This document shows positions 17,028-25,470 of a stretch of 64,000 nt of DNA, in pieces; position 1 is the stretch's first letter; each line of letters opens with the position of its first letter. Origin of the DNA: Pseudomonadota bacterium (GTDB lineage: Bacteria > Pseudomonadota > Alphaproteobacteria > Sphingomonadales > Sphingomonadaceae); contig JAEXAY010000017.1 of the NCBI GenBank assembly GCA_023457895.1, positions 25,469 through 89,468 on the forward strand. The letters are read 5' to 3'. The notes under the pieces were generated by a model. The model did not search any database. It was not told where the DNA came from and saw only the letters and a list, made by a program, of their open reading frames with translations. The translations under genes were made by a program, and so were the position numbers.

Positions 17028-17879
17028 TCATTCTACAGCAATGTTGTCGATCAACCGGGTCGTACCGAGTTTTGCCGCCGCGATCATGCGGGCCGGCGCA
17101 GAAAAGGAAGTCATCGGCTCGAGCGTTTCAGCGTCGACGAGCGCGAGATAATCGACGGGTCCGAATCCGGCCGCAATAATGCGCGCTTCGGCCGCCGCAA
17201 GGGCTCCGGGGACGTTGCCGCCGAGGCGAATCGCATCCGCCGCCGCCTGCATCGCGCGGTGGAGCTCCGGGGCGGCCGCGCGTTCTTCCGCCGACAGATA
17301 GGCGTTACGCGATGAGAGCGCGAGGCCGTCATCCGCGCGTTCGGTCGGAACGCCTGCAATCTCGATTGTCATGTCGAGATCGGCGACGGTGCGGCGGATC
17401 ACCGCGAGCTGTTGCCAGTCCTTTTCGCCGAACAGCGCGATATCGGGCTGGACCTGGTTGAACAGTTTGGTGACGACGGTCGCGACCCCATCGAAATGGC
17501 CGGGCCGGGCCGCGCCGTCCCAGCGGGTCGCGAGCTTGCCGACGCGGATCATCGTGTCATGGCCATCCGGGTACATGGCGGCCGCATCGGGCGCCCAGAC
17601 GATCGCGCAGCCTTCTGCCTCGAGCAGGGCGACATCGGCGGCCTCCTGCCGGGGATAGCGCGACAGGTCCTCATTGGGCCCGAATTGCGTCGGGTTGACG
17701 AAGATCGAGGTGACGACATGGTCCGCCAGCCCGCCGGCCGCCTTGACCAGCGCCATGTGCCCGGCATGGAGCGCGCCCATCGTCGGCACCAGCGCCACGC
17801 GCCCGCCATGCGGTCCGCCCGCCCGGCGCAGCGCCGCGACCGCTTCACGAAGAGATTTTACGTCACGGATGATTTGCAC
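17028..17879 (-). CDS. panC: Pantothenate synthetase
   Basis: 283 residues. It joins pantoate and beta-alanine using ATP in coenzyme A synthesis. Family signatures: LVPTMGALHAGHMALV (HIGH-like motif), VNPTQFGPNEDLSRYPR, FGEKDWQQL and LSSRNAYLS. The start is one of two adjacent GTG codons (17882 or 17879), with GGAG upstream; I prefer 17879 because the protein then begins with the usual QIIRD segment. It is divergent from mipZ. panB is far away, at 54704. Confidence 0.94.
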   Translation of the reverse strand: MQIIRDVKSLREAVAALRRAGGPHGGRVALVPTMGALHAGHMALVKAAGGLADHVVTSIFVNPTQFGPNEDLSRYPRQEAADVALLEAEGCAIVWAPDAAAMYPDGHDTMIRVGKLATRWDGAARPGHFDGVATVVTKLFNQVQPDIALFGEKDWQQLAVIRRTVADLDMTIEIAGVPTERADDGLALSSRNAYLSAEERAAAPELHRAMQAAADAIRLGGNVPGALAAAEARIIAAGFGPVDYLALVDAETLEPMTSFSAPARMIAAAKLGTTRLIDNIAVE

Positions 17880-17965
17880 CACGGCTCCGGCTCCGGTAGA
17901 AGAATGCAACAAGCAATCAGGGGCCGGATGGGGCGCCCTGACGGGGGAGCAGTAGTCGGAAACGC

Positions 17966-18793
17966 ATGTCAGCACAAACGCCTCATTTCATTATCTTTGC
18001 CAACGAAAAGGGTGGCACGGGCAAGTCGACCAGTGCGGTGCATGTCGCCGTCGCGCTCGTGATGCAGGGTTACAAGGTCGCCGGGCTCGACATGGACCCG
18101 CGCCAGCGCACCTTCTATCGCTACCTCGAAAACCGGCAGGCGACGGCGGGACGCCGCGGCATCGATCTGCCGACGCCGAAATTCGATGTTTTCACCGGCG
18201 ACACGATCGAACAGCTCGACGCGCAGGTGGCCGAACTGGCAGAAGGCATGGACTTTTTCATCGCCGACACGCCGGGCCGCGATGACCCGTTCGCGCGTCA
18301 TATGGCAACGCGCGCCGATACGCTGGTCACGCCGATGAACGACAGTTTTGTCGATTTTGACCTCGTCGGGCAGGTCGATCCCGAAACCTTCCGGGTGAAG
18401 CGCCTCAGCTTCTATGCCGAGCTCATCTGGGAAGCGCGGCAGAAACGCGCCAAGAGCGATGGCGGCAGCGTCGACTGGGTGCTGATGCGCAACCGCCTCC
18501 AGCATATCGAGGCGCGCAACATGCGCCGCGTCGGCGAGGCGCTGTCCGAACTTTCCAAGCGCGTCGGTTTCCGTGTGCTGCCCGGGCTTGGCGAGCGCGT
18601 CATCTATCGCGAACTGTTCCCCTCGGGGCTGACGCTGCTCGACAAGGGCATGCTCGGCGATCTGGGAATCAGCCATATCGCGGCGCGGCAGGAACTGCGC
18701 GAGATGGTGGCGGGGCTCCAGTTGCCCCGGCGCGAAGCCAGTGGCGCAGCGGGCCTCAACCCGTTTGCAGCCTCGATGGTCGCGGCTGGCTGA
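17966..18793 (+). CDS. mipZ: Division-plane positioning ATPase MipZ
   Basis: 275 residues, ParA/MinD superfamily. It has a deviant Walker A FANEKGGTGKST (residues 11-22), the DLDPRQRT-like segment LDMDPRQRTFYRYLENRQ, Walker B FFIADTPGRDD, and the MipZ-specific block TPMNDSFVDFDLVGQVDPET plus RVGFRVLPGLGERVIYRELFP in two segments. It aligns along its length with Caulobacter MipZ, which forms a bipolar gradient with ParB and inhibits FtsZ at the poles. Followed by a J-domain gene after 18 bases. Confidence 0.95.
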   Translation: MSAQTPHFIIFANEKGGTGKSTSAVHVAVALVMQGYKVAGLDMDPRQRTFYRYLENRQATAGRRGIDLPTPKFDVFTGDTIEQLDAQVAELAEGMDFFIADTPGRDDPFARHMATRADTLVTPMNDSFVDFDLVGQVDPETFRVKRLSFYAELIWEARQKRAKSDGGSVDWVLMRNRLQHIEARNMRRVGEALSELSKRVGFRVLPGLGERVIYRELFPSGLTLLDKGMLGDLGISHIAARQELREMVAGLQLPRREASGAAGLNPFAASMVAAG

Positions 18794-18811
18794 CGGCAGG
18801 CTGCGGCGCGG

Positions 18812-19084
18812 ATGGCCAAATTCCTGCTGTTGCTCGCACTCGCGGCGGGGGCCTGGTGGCTCTGGCGGCAGGGCCAGCGTCCCGCGATCAGCGCGGAGAT
18901 CGCCGAAGCGGCGCGGCTGCTCAACATCGCGCCCAATGCCGACCGCGCAACCATTCTCGCTGCCCACCGTTCCTTGATCGAGCGTGTCCACCCTGATACA
19001 GGCGGCTCGCCCGCGCTGGCCGCCAAGGTCAACCGGGCGCGCGACACCATGATCGCCGCGCTGGAAGATCGCTCCGGTTCCTGA
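18812..19084 (+). CDS. Membrane-anchored J-domain protein
   Basis: 90 residues. There is one N-terminal transmembrane segment (FLLLLALAAGAWWLW, residues 4-18) and then a compact J domain with the DnaK-stimulating HPD motif in RVHPDTGG. This layout resembles the Tim14/Pam18-like DnaJ proteins of alphaproteobacteria. It would recruit DnaK to the inner membrane; the client is unknown. It sits between mipZ and the phosphomannomutase. Confidence 0.86.
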   Translation: MAKFLLLLALAAGAWWLWRQGQRPAISAEIAEAARLLNIAPNADRATILAAHRSLIERVHPDTGGSPALAAKVNRARDTMIAALEDRSGS

Positions 19085-19130
19085 CACCGGGCGCCCGGCC
19101 GGCCGGTCCCTTGCAGGAAGAAGGCAGCCG

Positions 19131-20513
19131 ATGACCCACCAGTTCAACCCGACCAGCCTGCGCGAATATGATATCCGCGGCATTGTCGGTGAAACCCTCG
19201 GCGAGGACGACGCCTATGCCATCGGGCGCGGGTTCGGCAGGCTGATCGCGCGCGCTGGGGGTGCGAAAGTCGCGGTCGGCTATGACGGGCGCACCTCCTC
19301 GCCGATGCTCGAGGCGGCGCTGGTCAAGGGGCTCAACGAAAGCGGCATCCATGCCGTGCGGGTCGGCGAAGGCCCGACCCCGATGCTCTATTATGCGGCG
19401 GAAACACTAGGCGTTCATGGCGGCATACAGATAACCGGCAGCCATAATCCCGCCAATTATAATGGCTTCAAGATGGTATTTCAGGGCCGCCCGTTTTTCG
19501 GCGCGGACATCCAGACGCTTGGTACGATGGCGGCGCAGGGCGACTGGGTCGAAGGCGAGGCCGGGTCCGAACGGATCGACATCATGGACCGCTATGTCGA
19601 CCGGCTGGTCGAGGACTTCAGGGGCGGGGCGTTCCGCATCGGCTGGGACGCCGGCAACGGGGCGGCCGGTCCCGTCGTCGAGCGGCTGGTCAAGCGGCTC
19701 CCGGGCGACCATTTCACCCTCTACACCGATGTCGACGGCAATTTTCCCAATCATCATCCTGATCCCACCGAGGAAAAGAATCTCGCCGACCTGAAGCGCC
19801 TTGTCGCGGACAAAAAGCTCGATTTCGGAGTGGCTTTCGATGGTGATGGCGACCGGATCGGCGCGGTCGATGGTGAAGGCCGCGTGATCTGGGGCGACCA
19901 GCTGCTCGCGATTTTTGCCGAAGTGGTGCTGAAGGACGAGCCCGGCGCCACGATTATCGCTGACGTCAAGGCGTCGCAGGCGCTGTTCGACCGCGTGGCG
20001 GAACTGGGTGGCAAGCCGCTGATGTGGAGAACCGGGCACAGCCTGATCAAGTCCAAAATGAAGGAAACAGATTCCCCGCTTGCGGGCGAGATGAGCGGTC
20101 ATATCTTCTTCAAGCACCGCTATTATGGTTTTGACGATGCGCTTTATGCCGCCGTTCGCCTCATCGAGGCGGCGCATGTGCTGGGCCGGAGCGTCACCGA
20201 AATGCGCGGGGCCATGCCCGCGATGGTCAACACGCCCGAAATGCGCTTTCAGGTCGACGAGACGCGCAAGTTCGCGGTGATCGACGAGGTGCTCGCGCGG
20301 CTCGAAGCCGATGGCGCCCAGGTGGACCGGACCGATGGCGCCCGCGTCAACACGCCCGACGGCTGGTGGCTGCTACGCGCGTCTAACACGCAGGATGTGC
20401 TCGTCGCCCGCGCCGAGGCGAAGGACCAGGCCGGACTCGACCGGCTGATGGCGCAGATCGACGAGCAACTCGCGCTTTCCGGTTTGAAGCGCGGACCGCA
20501 AGCGGGACATTGA
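19131..20513 (+). CDS. pgmG: Phosphomannomutase/phosphoglucomutase
   Basis: 460 residues. It interconverts hexose 6- and 1-phosphates, feeding UDP-glucose and GDP-mannose for exopolysaccharide and LPS. The phosphoserine loop is TGSHNP with Ser104, the metal loop is FDGDGDRIG (about residue 240), the sugar-binding motif is GEMSGH and the phosphate-binding end is RASNTQDVLVAR. It is closest in pattern to PgmG of Sphingomonas and AlgC. A likely functional partner is galE at 31796, since both act in nucleotide-sugar supply. Confidence 0.93.
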   Translation: MTHQFNPTSLREYDIRGIVGETLGEDDAYAIGRGFGRLIARAGGAKVAVGYDGRTSSPMLEAALVKGLNESGIHAVRVGEGPTPMLYYAAETLGVHGGIQITGSHNPANYNGFKMVFQGRPFFGADIQTLGTMAAQGDWVEGEAGSERIDIMDRYVDRLVEDFRGGAFRIGWDAGNGAAGPVVERLVKRLPGDHFTLYTDVDGNFPNHHPDPTEEKNLADLKRLVADKKLDFGVAFDGDGDRIGAVDGEGRVIWGDQLLAIFAEVVLKDEPGATIIADVKASQALFDRVAELGGKPLMWRTGHSLIKSKMKETDSPLAGEMSGHIFFKHRYYGFDDALYAAVRLIEAAHVLGRSVTEMRGAMPAMVNTPEMRFQVDETRKFAVIDEVLARLEADGAQVDRTDGARVNTPDGWWLLRASNTQDVLVARAEAKDQAGLDRLMAQIDEQLALSGLKRGPQAGH

Positions 20514-20520
20514 AACGCCG

Positions 20521-20820
20521 ATGTTGCTGATCGTTGGGACCGTCCGGGTGCCGCCTGAAAATTTGGCGGAAGCGCGGCCCATTATGAGCGATATGGTCCG
20601 GCAAAGCCGGGCCGAAGACGGCTGCCTTGCTTATTCCTATGCTGAAGATCTGTTCGATCCCGGCCTCATCCATGTGCGCGAATTATGGCGCGACACGGCC
20701 GCGCTTGATGCGCATTTTGCTTCGTCCCATCTTGCCGAATGGCGAGCACACTGGCCCGAACTGGGCATCGGCGAGCGGCGGCTCAAACTTTACGCGGTCG
20801 AGGAAGGCCGAGACGTATAA
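20521..20820 (+). CDS. Antibiotic biosynthesis monooxygenase (ABM) domain protein
   Basis: 99 residues, dimeric ferredoxin-like fold. Typical features: VGTVRVPPENLAEARPIMSDM, EDGCLAYSYAEDLFDPGLIHVRELW in two segments, and the helix AALDAHFASSHLAEW. Related proteins are putative quinol monooxygenases (YgiN-like), but the substrate is unproven. It starts 7 bases after the mutase stop, so it is cotranscribed. Confidence 0.82.
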   Translation: MLLIVGTVRVPPENLAEARPIMSDMVRQSRAEDGCLAYSYAEDLFDPGLIHVRELWRDTAALDAHFASSHLAEWRAHWPELGIGERRLKLYAVEEGRDV

Positions 20821-20849
20821 GCCGCGTTGCGAGCACTATTGCGCGACAT

Positions 20850-21863
20850 TCAGAACAGCCGCGTCAGCCAGTAGAAGATCGCCGCCACGGCAGCCGAGGC
20901 GGGGATGGTGATGATCCAGGCCATGAAGATGTTGCCGGTGACGCTCCAGCGCACCGACGAGGCGCGCTTGGCCGTTCCTGCGCCGATGACGCAGCCGGTG
21001 ATGGTGTGTGTCGTCGATACCGGGATGCCGAGCGCGGACGCGGTGAACACCATGATCGACCCGCCCATCGACGCGCTGAACCCCTGATGCTGCGACAATT
21101 TGGTGATGCGTGATCCCATCGTCTGGATGATCTTCCAGCCGCCGGACAGCGTCCCAAGGCCGATCGCGACATAACAGCTGATCGCGACCCAGTGCGGCAC
21201 ATGAAACTCGCCGTTCAGATAACCGGTCGAATAGAGCAGCACGGTGATGATGCCCATCGTCTTCTGCGCGTCATTGAGGCCGTGGCTGAGCGAATAGGTG
21301 GCGGACGACATGAGATGGAGGAAACGGAAATGGGTCTCCGCCGTGCGCACGCTCGCACCCTTGTACAGCCAGCTCGTTACCAGCATGATCAGCATCGACA
21401 GCATCATGCCAAGCGTCGGCGACAGCACGATGGCGATCAGCGTCTTGTTGAGCCCTGCCCACTGGATCGCATCGAAACCGCTATGGGCAACGCCTGCGCC
21501 GACAATCCCGCCGATCAGCGCGTGGCTTGACGAGGAGGGGATGCCCTTGAGCCAGGTCACGACATTCCAGAACATCGCGCCGATCAGTGCGCCGAACACC
21601 ACGGCAGGCGTCACCAGATCCTTGTCGATCAGCCCCTTGCCGATCGTCTCCGCGACCTTGTGCAGCGATGGAAACATGATGGTGAGAAAATAGGCCGCGG
21701 CATTGAAAAAGGCCGCGAATACCACCGCCTTGACCGGCGAGAGCAGCTTGGTCGCAACCACGGTCGCGATCGAGTTGGCCGCATCGTGCAGGCCGTTCAG
21801 GAAATCGAACGCGAGCGCCAGGATGACGAGCCCGACGAGCAGCGGAAAGGCAAGTTCGTGCAT
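20850..21863 (-). CDS. Low-affinity inorganic phosphate transporter, Pit family
   Basis: 337 residues, multiple membrane helices. The duplicated Pit signature is visible as GLHDAANSIATVVATK near residue 25 and GLNDAQKTMGII in the second half, with GIPSSSSHALIGGIVGAG and PVSTTHTITGCVIGAGTAKR. It imports phosphate with protons, probably as metal-phosphate. It starts 15 bases after the DUF47 end, so it is expressed with it; Pit-DUF47 pairing is standard. Confidence 0.93.
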   Translation of the reverse strand: MHELAFPLLVGLVILALAFDFLNGLHDAANSIATVVATKLLSPVKAVVFAAFFNAAAYFLTIMFPSLHKVAETIGKGLIDKDLVTPAVVFGALIGAMFWNVVTWLKGIPSSSSHALIGGIVGAGVAHSGFDAIQWAGLNKTLIAIVLSPTLGMMLSMLIMLVTSWLYKGASVRTAETHFRFLHLMSSATYSLSHGLNDAQKTMGIITVLLYSTGYLNGEFHVPHWVAISCYVAIGLGTLSGGWKIIQTMGSRITKLSQHQGFSASMGGSIMVFTASALGIPVSTTHTITGCVIGAGTAKRASSVRWSVTGNIFMAWIITIPASAAVAAIFYWLTRLF

Positions 21864-21878
21864 GGGTGGGCCGGGGCT

Positions 21879-22976
21879 TCAGCTATGGTCGATGACGAGG
21901 CCGTCAATCTCGTTGGCGACATCCTCGAAGCTGTCGACCACGCGCTCCAGATGACTGTATAGTTCGCGCAGCACGATGAATTTGAGCGTGTCCTTCTCGC
22001 CATATTCGTGGAACAGCGAACGCAGCCCGGCGGCATGTATCTTGTCGGCCTGTCCTTCCAGATGCACCAGCCGCTCGGTCAGCGTGTGGAGGCGCGCGCC
22101 ATTTTCGGGAATATCGCGGAGCAGCGGCAACGCCTCGGCCGTAATGCGCGAGGCATCGACGACGATCGCCACCATGTCGCGCATGCCCTGGTCAAACTCG
22201 GTGATTTCATAAAGGTCGATGGCGCCGGCCGTCTGCTGCATCTGGTCGATCGCATCGTCCATCGCATTGATGAGTTCGATGATCGCGCCGCGGTCAAACG
22301 GGGTCAGGAAGGTGCGCCGGACGGTGCGCAGCACCTCGCGGATGATGTCGTCGGCATCATGTTCGCGCTGTTCGACTTCCTTGATATGATCGGCCATGCC
22401 GGGGCCGCCTTCGAACAGGCGGGCCAGCGCGTTCGACGCGGCCATCAGCGTCGCGGCATGAGCCTCGAACATTTCAAAGAAATTACCCTGCTTCGGCAGC
22501 AGCGCCTGAAACCAGTTGAACATGCCTGTCCCCTTTTTGAATTCCCGCGCGCGCGTCGCGATAAAGCCCCGGGCGGCGACATCGCCAGCGCTGAAATGGC
22601 GCAGCAGATGCTTGAGGTCTTCCTCTTCGACCGCCTCGACCGCTTCCGCGAGCGCGAACCAGCGGCGCTCGCGCTCATGTTTTTCCGGCCACTCATCAAG
22701 CTCGGTGGCAACGCGGAACGGATAGACCTCCACCCCCGTCATCAGCGAAGCGCCGGTGCGCTTGCGCTTGCGATAGGTGTAGGTGCCGATCGGCGAGGGG
22801 CAGATGGAACCCCGCACGCCCGCTTCTTCTTCCGCTTCGAGCGCGGCGGCTTCATGCCCGGCCATTCCGCGCATCCGGTTGCCCTTGGGCAGCACCCATC
22901 GCCTCGTTTCGCGCGAGGTGACCAGGAGTATCTCGACCGGCGCGTCTGGCGCGTCGCTGGTCGGACGATACGGCAA
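21879..22976 (-). CDS. Nudix hydrolase fused in frame to DUF47 (PhoU-like, Pit accessory) domain
   Basis: 365 residues in one open frame. Residues 1-130 are a Nudix domain (WVLPKGNRMRGMAGHEAAA, then LEAEEEAGVRG); the box keeps the spacing GX5-X-X7-XE-X-X-EE-X-GU, but its first Glu is Met and its Arg is Leu. From residue 152 (MFNWFQALLPKQGNFFEMFE) a full DUF47 helical domain follows. Met152 (ATG 22521-22523) has AGGGGA upstream and may serve as a second start giving stand-alone DUF47. The recorded start is TTG 22976; the conserved-looking QIAALPYR begins just before it with no ATG or GTG available, so the true start is uncertain. The operon continues into the Pit gene. Confidence 0.85.
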   Translation of the reverse strand: MPYRPTSDAPDAPVEILLVTSRETRRWVLPKGNRMRGMAGHEAAALEAEEEAGVRGSICPSPIGTYTYRKRKRTGASLMTGVEVYPFRVATELDEWPEKHERERRWFALAEAVEAVEEEDLKHLLRHFSAGDVAARGFIATRAREFKKGTGMFNWFQALLPKQGNFFEMFEAHAATLMAASNALARLFEGGPGMADHIKEVEQREHDADDIIREVLRTVRRTFLTPFDRGAIIELINAMDDAIDQMQQTAGAIDLYEITEFDQGMRDMVAIVVDASRITAEALPLLRDIPENGARLHTLTERLVHLEGQADKIHAAGLRSLFHEYGEKDTLKFIVLRELYSHLERVVDSFEDVANEIDGLVIDHS

Positions 22977-23016
22977 GGCAGCTATCTGGGTGATGGCAAG
23001 GTCCGGAAACTATTTT

Positions 23017-23034
23017 ATGACATTTTTGTGACAG
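23017..23034 (-). promoter_or_regulatory. Pho box (PhoB operator)
   Basis: On the minus strand CTGTCAC, four A residues, then ATGTCAT: two 7-base repeats at 11-base spacing, 12 of 14 positions matching CTGTCAT-N4-CTGTCAT. It is immediately followed by TAAAAT and lies 40 bases upstream of the Nudix-DUF47 start. PhoB control under phosphate limitation is the natural reading; whether it activates or represses Pit here is unknown. Confidence 0.72.
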
Positions 23035-23100
23035 CCGCCCTTTACGCGCGCGTCATGCTCCGCGCAAGCGCTGATGGCCGGACTGCGCCGTGGTCCTGAG

Positions 23101-23580
23101 TCAGCCCCAGTCCTTGGCCGGATCCTGCACTGGCGGCGTTTTCTGGGCGCTCCGTACATCGGCGATGAAGCCGGCCGGAAGCGGGGTCGCCTCGCCGGTG
23201 TCGAGATCCATGTGCGCATAAACGATGAGGATATCGGTCAGACGTTCCTCGCCGCGGAAGATGGCGACGTGCAGCGTGAAGCTGGTCCGGCCGATGCGGC
23301 TCACCCGCGCGCAGATGTCGATCATGTCATCGAGCACAGCGCTTGCATGATAGTCGATCTCGGCGTGGACGACATAGATGTCGGTGCCATATTGGTGAAA
23401 GAACGGCCCCGGCTGGCCTTCGCCGATCATGCGGAAATATTCGGTGACGCCGATATCGCCGTAGATGAAATAATTGCCGTTGAAGACGATATTCTGCCCG
23501 TCAATCTCGTTATAGCGCACGCGCACCGTATGGCTGACCGGAAACTCGCCGCGCGGCAGTTGCCACAGTGACCGGTCCAT
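23101..23580 (-). CDS. Acyl-CoA thioesterase, 4HBT (hot-dog) family
   Basis: 159 residues. The sequence VRVRYNEIDGQNIVFNGNYF near residue 20 matches the active-site region of 4-hydroxybenzoyl-CoA thioesterase-like enzymes (YbgC type), with Asp in place. The remaining strands (EIDYHASAVLDDMIDICARV, TSFTLHVAIFRGEE) complete a single hot-dog fold. ATG 23580 is chosen because GGAGG lies 8 bases upstream and it overlaps the aminopeptidase stop (TGATG). The acyl substrate is unknown. Confidence 0.85.
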   Translation of the reverse strand: MDRSLWQLPRGEFPVSHTVRVRYNEIDGQNIVFNGNYFIYGDIGVTEYFRMIGEGQPGPFFHQYGTDIYVVHAEIDYHASAVLDDMIDICARVSRIGRTSFTLHVAIFRGEERLTDILIVYAHMDLDTGEATPLPAGFIADVRSAQKTPPVQDPAKDWG

Positions 23581-25403
23581 CAGCGCGCCTCCAGCGGGCG
23601 GCACTCATTGGCGAGCCAGGCGCGGCTGTCGGCGTCAAGCTCGGGGCCGAGCACGTCCATCACCTTCGCGTGATAGGCGTTGACCCAGTGACGTTCCGCC
23701 TCGGTCAGCATGTGGCTGTCGATGAGCGCGCGCTCCAGCGGGGCGAAGGTCAGCGTATCGAAGCCGAGCATCTGATGCTCGGCGCCTGCAACCTCGCGCG
23801 GTTCGACCACGACCAGATTTTCGATGCGGATACCGAACTCGCCGGTCTTGTAATAGCCGGGCTCGTTGGAGATGATCATCCCCGCCCGGAGCGGTTCGTC
23901 GGTCCCGGCCTGTCCGCCCGCCGCCTTGGCGATGCGCTGCGGGCCTTCGTGGACGGAGAGGAAACTGCCGACGCCGTGGCCGGTGCCATGCGCGTAATCG
24001 ACCCCGTCCGCCCAGAGATACTGGCGCGCCAGCACATCGAGCTGCGATCCGGCTGTGCCTTCGGGGAACACAGCGGTGGCGAGCGCGATATGGCCTTTCA
24101 GCACCTGCGTATAGCGGCGGATCATCTCGTCGGTCGGCGTTCCGATCGCGAGCGTGCGGGTAACGTCGGTCGTGCCGTCCTGATACTGGCCGCCCGAATC
24201 GACGAGGTAGAGCGTGCCGGTTTCGAGCGGCCGGTTGGTCTTTTCATCGGCGCGGTAGTGCACCACCGCGCCATTGGGCCCGGCGCCCGAAATCGTGTCG
24301 AACGACAGATCCCGGAGCAGGCCACCCTCGGCGCGCAGAGCCTGCAGCTTGTCGGACGCGGTGAGTTCGTCGATTCCGCCGTTGGGGGCTTCCTCGCTGA
24401 CCCAGCGCAGGAAGCGCGAGAGCGCGGCGCCGTCGCGGGCCTGCGCGGCGCGGTGGCCGGCGAGTTCGACCGGGTTCTTGACCGCCTTCGCCAGCACGGC
24501 AGGGTCGCGGTGCCGCGCGATGGTTGCGCCCGCCTGCTCCAGCCGCTCGAAGATCGCTGATACCGCGCGTTCGGGATCGACTGCGACGCTCTTGCCCTTG
24601 AGCGCATCGAGGCCAGCTTCGAACGCGGCGCGGTCATGGATGCGCACCGCGTTGCCGAGATGCTGGAGGAGGGCGGGCGTCACCTTGTCCGGCGCGATGA
24701 ACAGGTCAGCGGTCGCGTCGGCATTGATGATCAGATAGGAAAGCGCGACCGGGGTGCGCGACACGTCCTCGCCGCGCATGTTGAGCAGCCAGGCGATCGA
24801 ATCGAGCGCGGTAACCACCGTCGCGTCGAGTCCCCTGGCGGAGAGCCAGTCGGCGATTTCGGCGCGCTTGTCGGCGCTGTTGCGGCCGGAAAATTCATCC
24901 GGCTGCGCAATGGCGGGAGCATTGGAGGGCGCGGGCCTGTCGCTCCACACCGCATCGACCGGATTGCTGTCCACCGGCACCAGTTCGACGCCCTTCGCCT
25001 TGAGCCGGGCTTGCGTGCCCTTCACCCAGTCGACCGTGTGGAGCCACGGGTCAAAGCCGATGCGCGCGCCCTGTATGGCATTGTCCTCCAGCCAGGCCGC
25101 GACGCTCGATTGCGGAACGCCGACATATTCATAGTCGGTGCCCGACACCTGGTCCTTGACCTGCAGCGTGTAGCGCCCGTCGACGAACACCGCGGCCTTG
25201 TCGCCCGCCTTGCCGGTCAGCACCGCAGCACTGCCCGCCGACCCGCCAAAGCCGGTCAGCCACGCCATGCGCTGCGCATAGCTGCCGACATATTCCGACA
25301 TATATTCATCGACGATCGGTACGATAAAGCCGTCGAGATCGCGGCTCTTGAGTTCGCTGCGCAACGCGGCAAGCCGTGCGCCATGCGGTTCGAGGGTGGA
25401 CAT
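23580..25403 (-). CDS. Xaa-Pro aminopeptidase (M24B)
   Basis: 607 residues, long eukaryotic-type aminopeptidase P with two N-terminal creatinase-like domains and a C-terminal pita-bread domain. Metal and catalytic positions: LVDSGGQYQDGTTDVTRT (two Asp), YAHGTGHGVGSFLSVHEGP (His), IISNEPGYY (Glu) and GIRIENL (Glu). No signal peptide, so cytosolic. It removes N-terminal residues next to proline. It is coupled to the thioesterase downstream and divergent from the S9 peptidase. Confidence 0.93.
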   Translation of the reverse strand: MSTLEPHGARLAALRSELKSRDLDGFIVPIVDEYMSEYVGSYAQRMAWLTGFGGSAGSAAVLTGKAGDKAAVFVDGRYTLQVKDQVSGTDYEYVGVPQSSVAAWLEDNAIQGARIGFDPWLHTVDWVKGTQARLKAKGVELVPVDSNPVDAVWSDRPAPSNAPAIAQPDEFSGRNSADKRAEIADWLSARGLDATVVTALDSIAWLLNMRGEDVSRTPVALSYLIINADATADLFIAPDKVTPALLQHLGNAVRIHDRAAFEAGLDALKGKSVAVDPERAVSAIFERLEQAGATIARHRDPAVLAKAVKNPVELAGHRAAQARDGAALSRFLRWVSEEAPNGGIDELTASDKLQALRAEGGLLRDLSFDTISGAGPNGAVVHYRADEKTNRPLETGTLYLVDSGGQYQDGTTDVTRTLAIGTPTDEMIRRYTQVLKGHIALATAVFPEGTAGSQLDVLARQYLWADGVDYAHGTGHGVGSFLSVHEGPQRIAKAAGGQAGTDEPLRAGMIISNEPGYYKTGEFGIRIENLVVVEPREVAGAEHQMLGFDTLTFAPLERALIDSHMLTEAERHWVNAYHAKVMDVLGPELDADSRAWLANECRPLEAR

Positions 25404-25470
25404 GTACGATTCCTTGTTTCACCATGGCCGCTTTCCGGTCTCAGCCGGCCCGAGCGGGCAAGGGGGAAAT

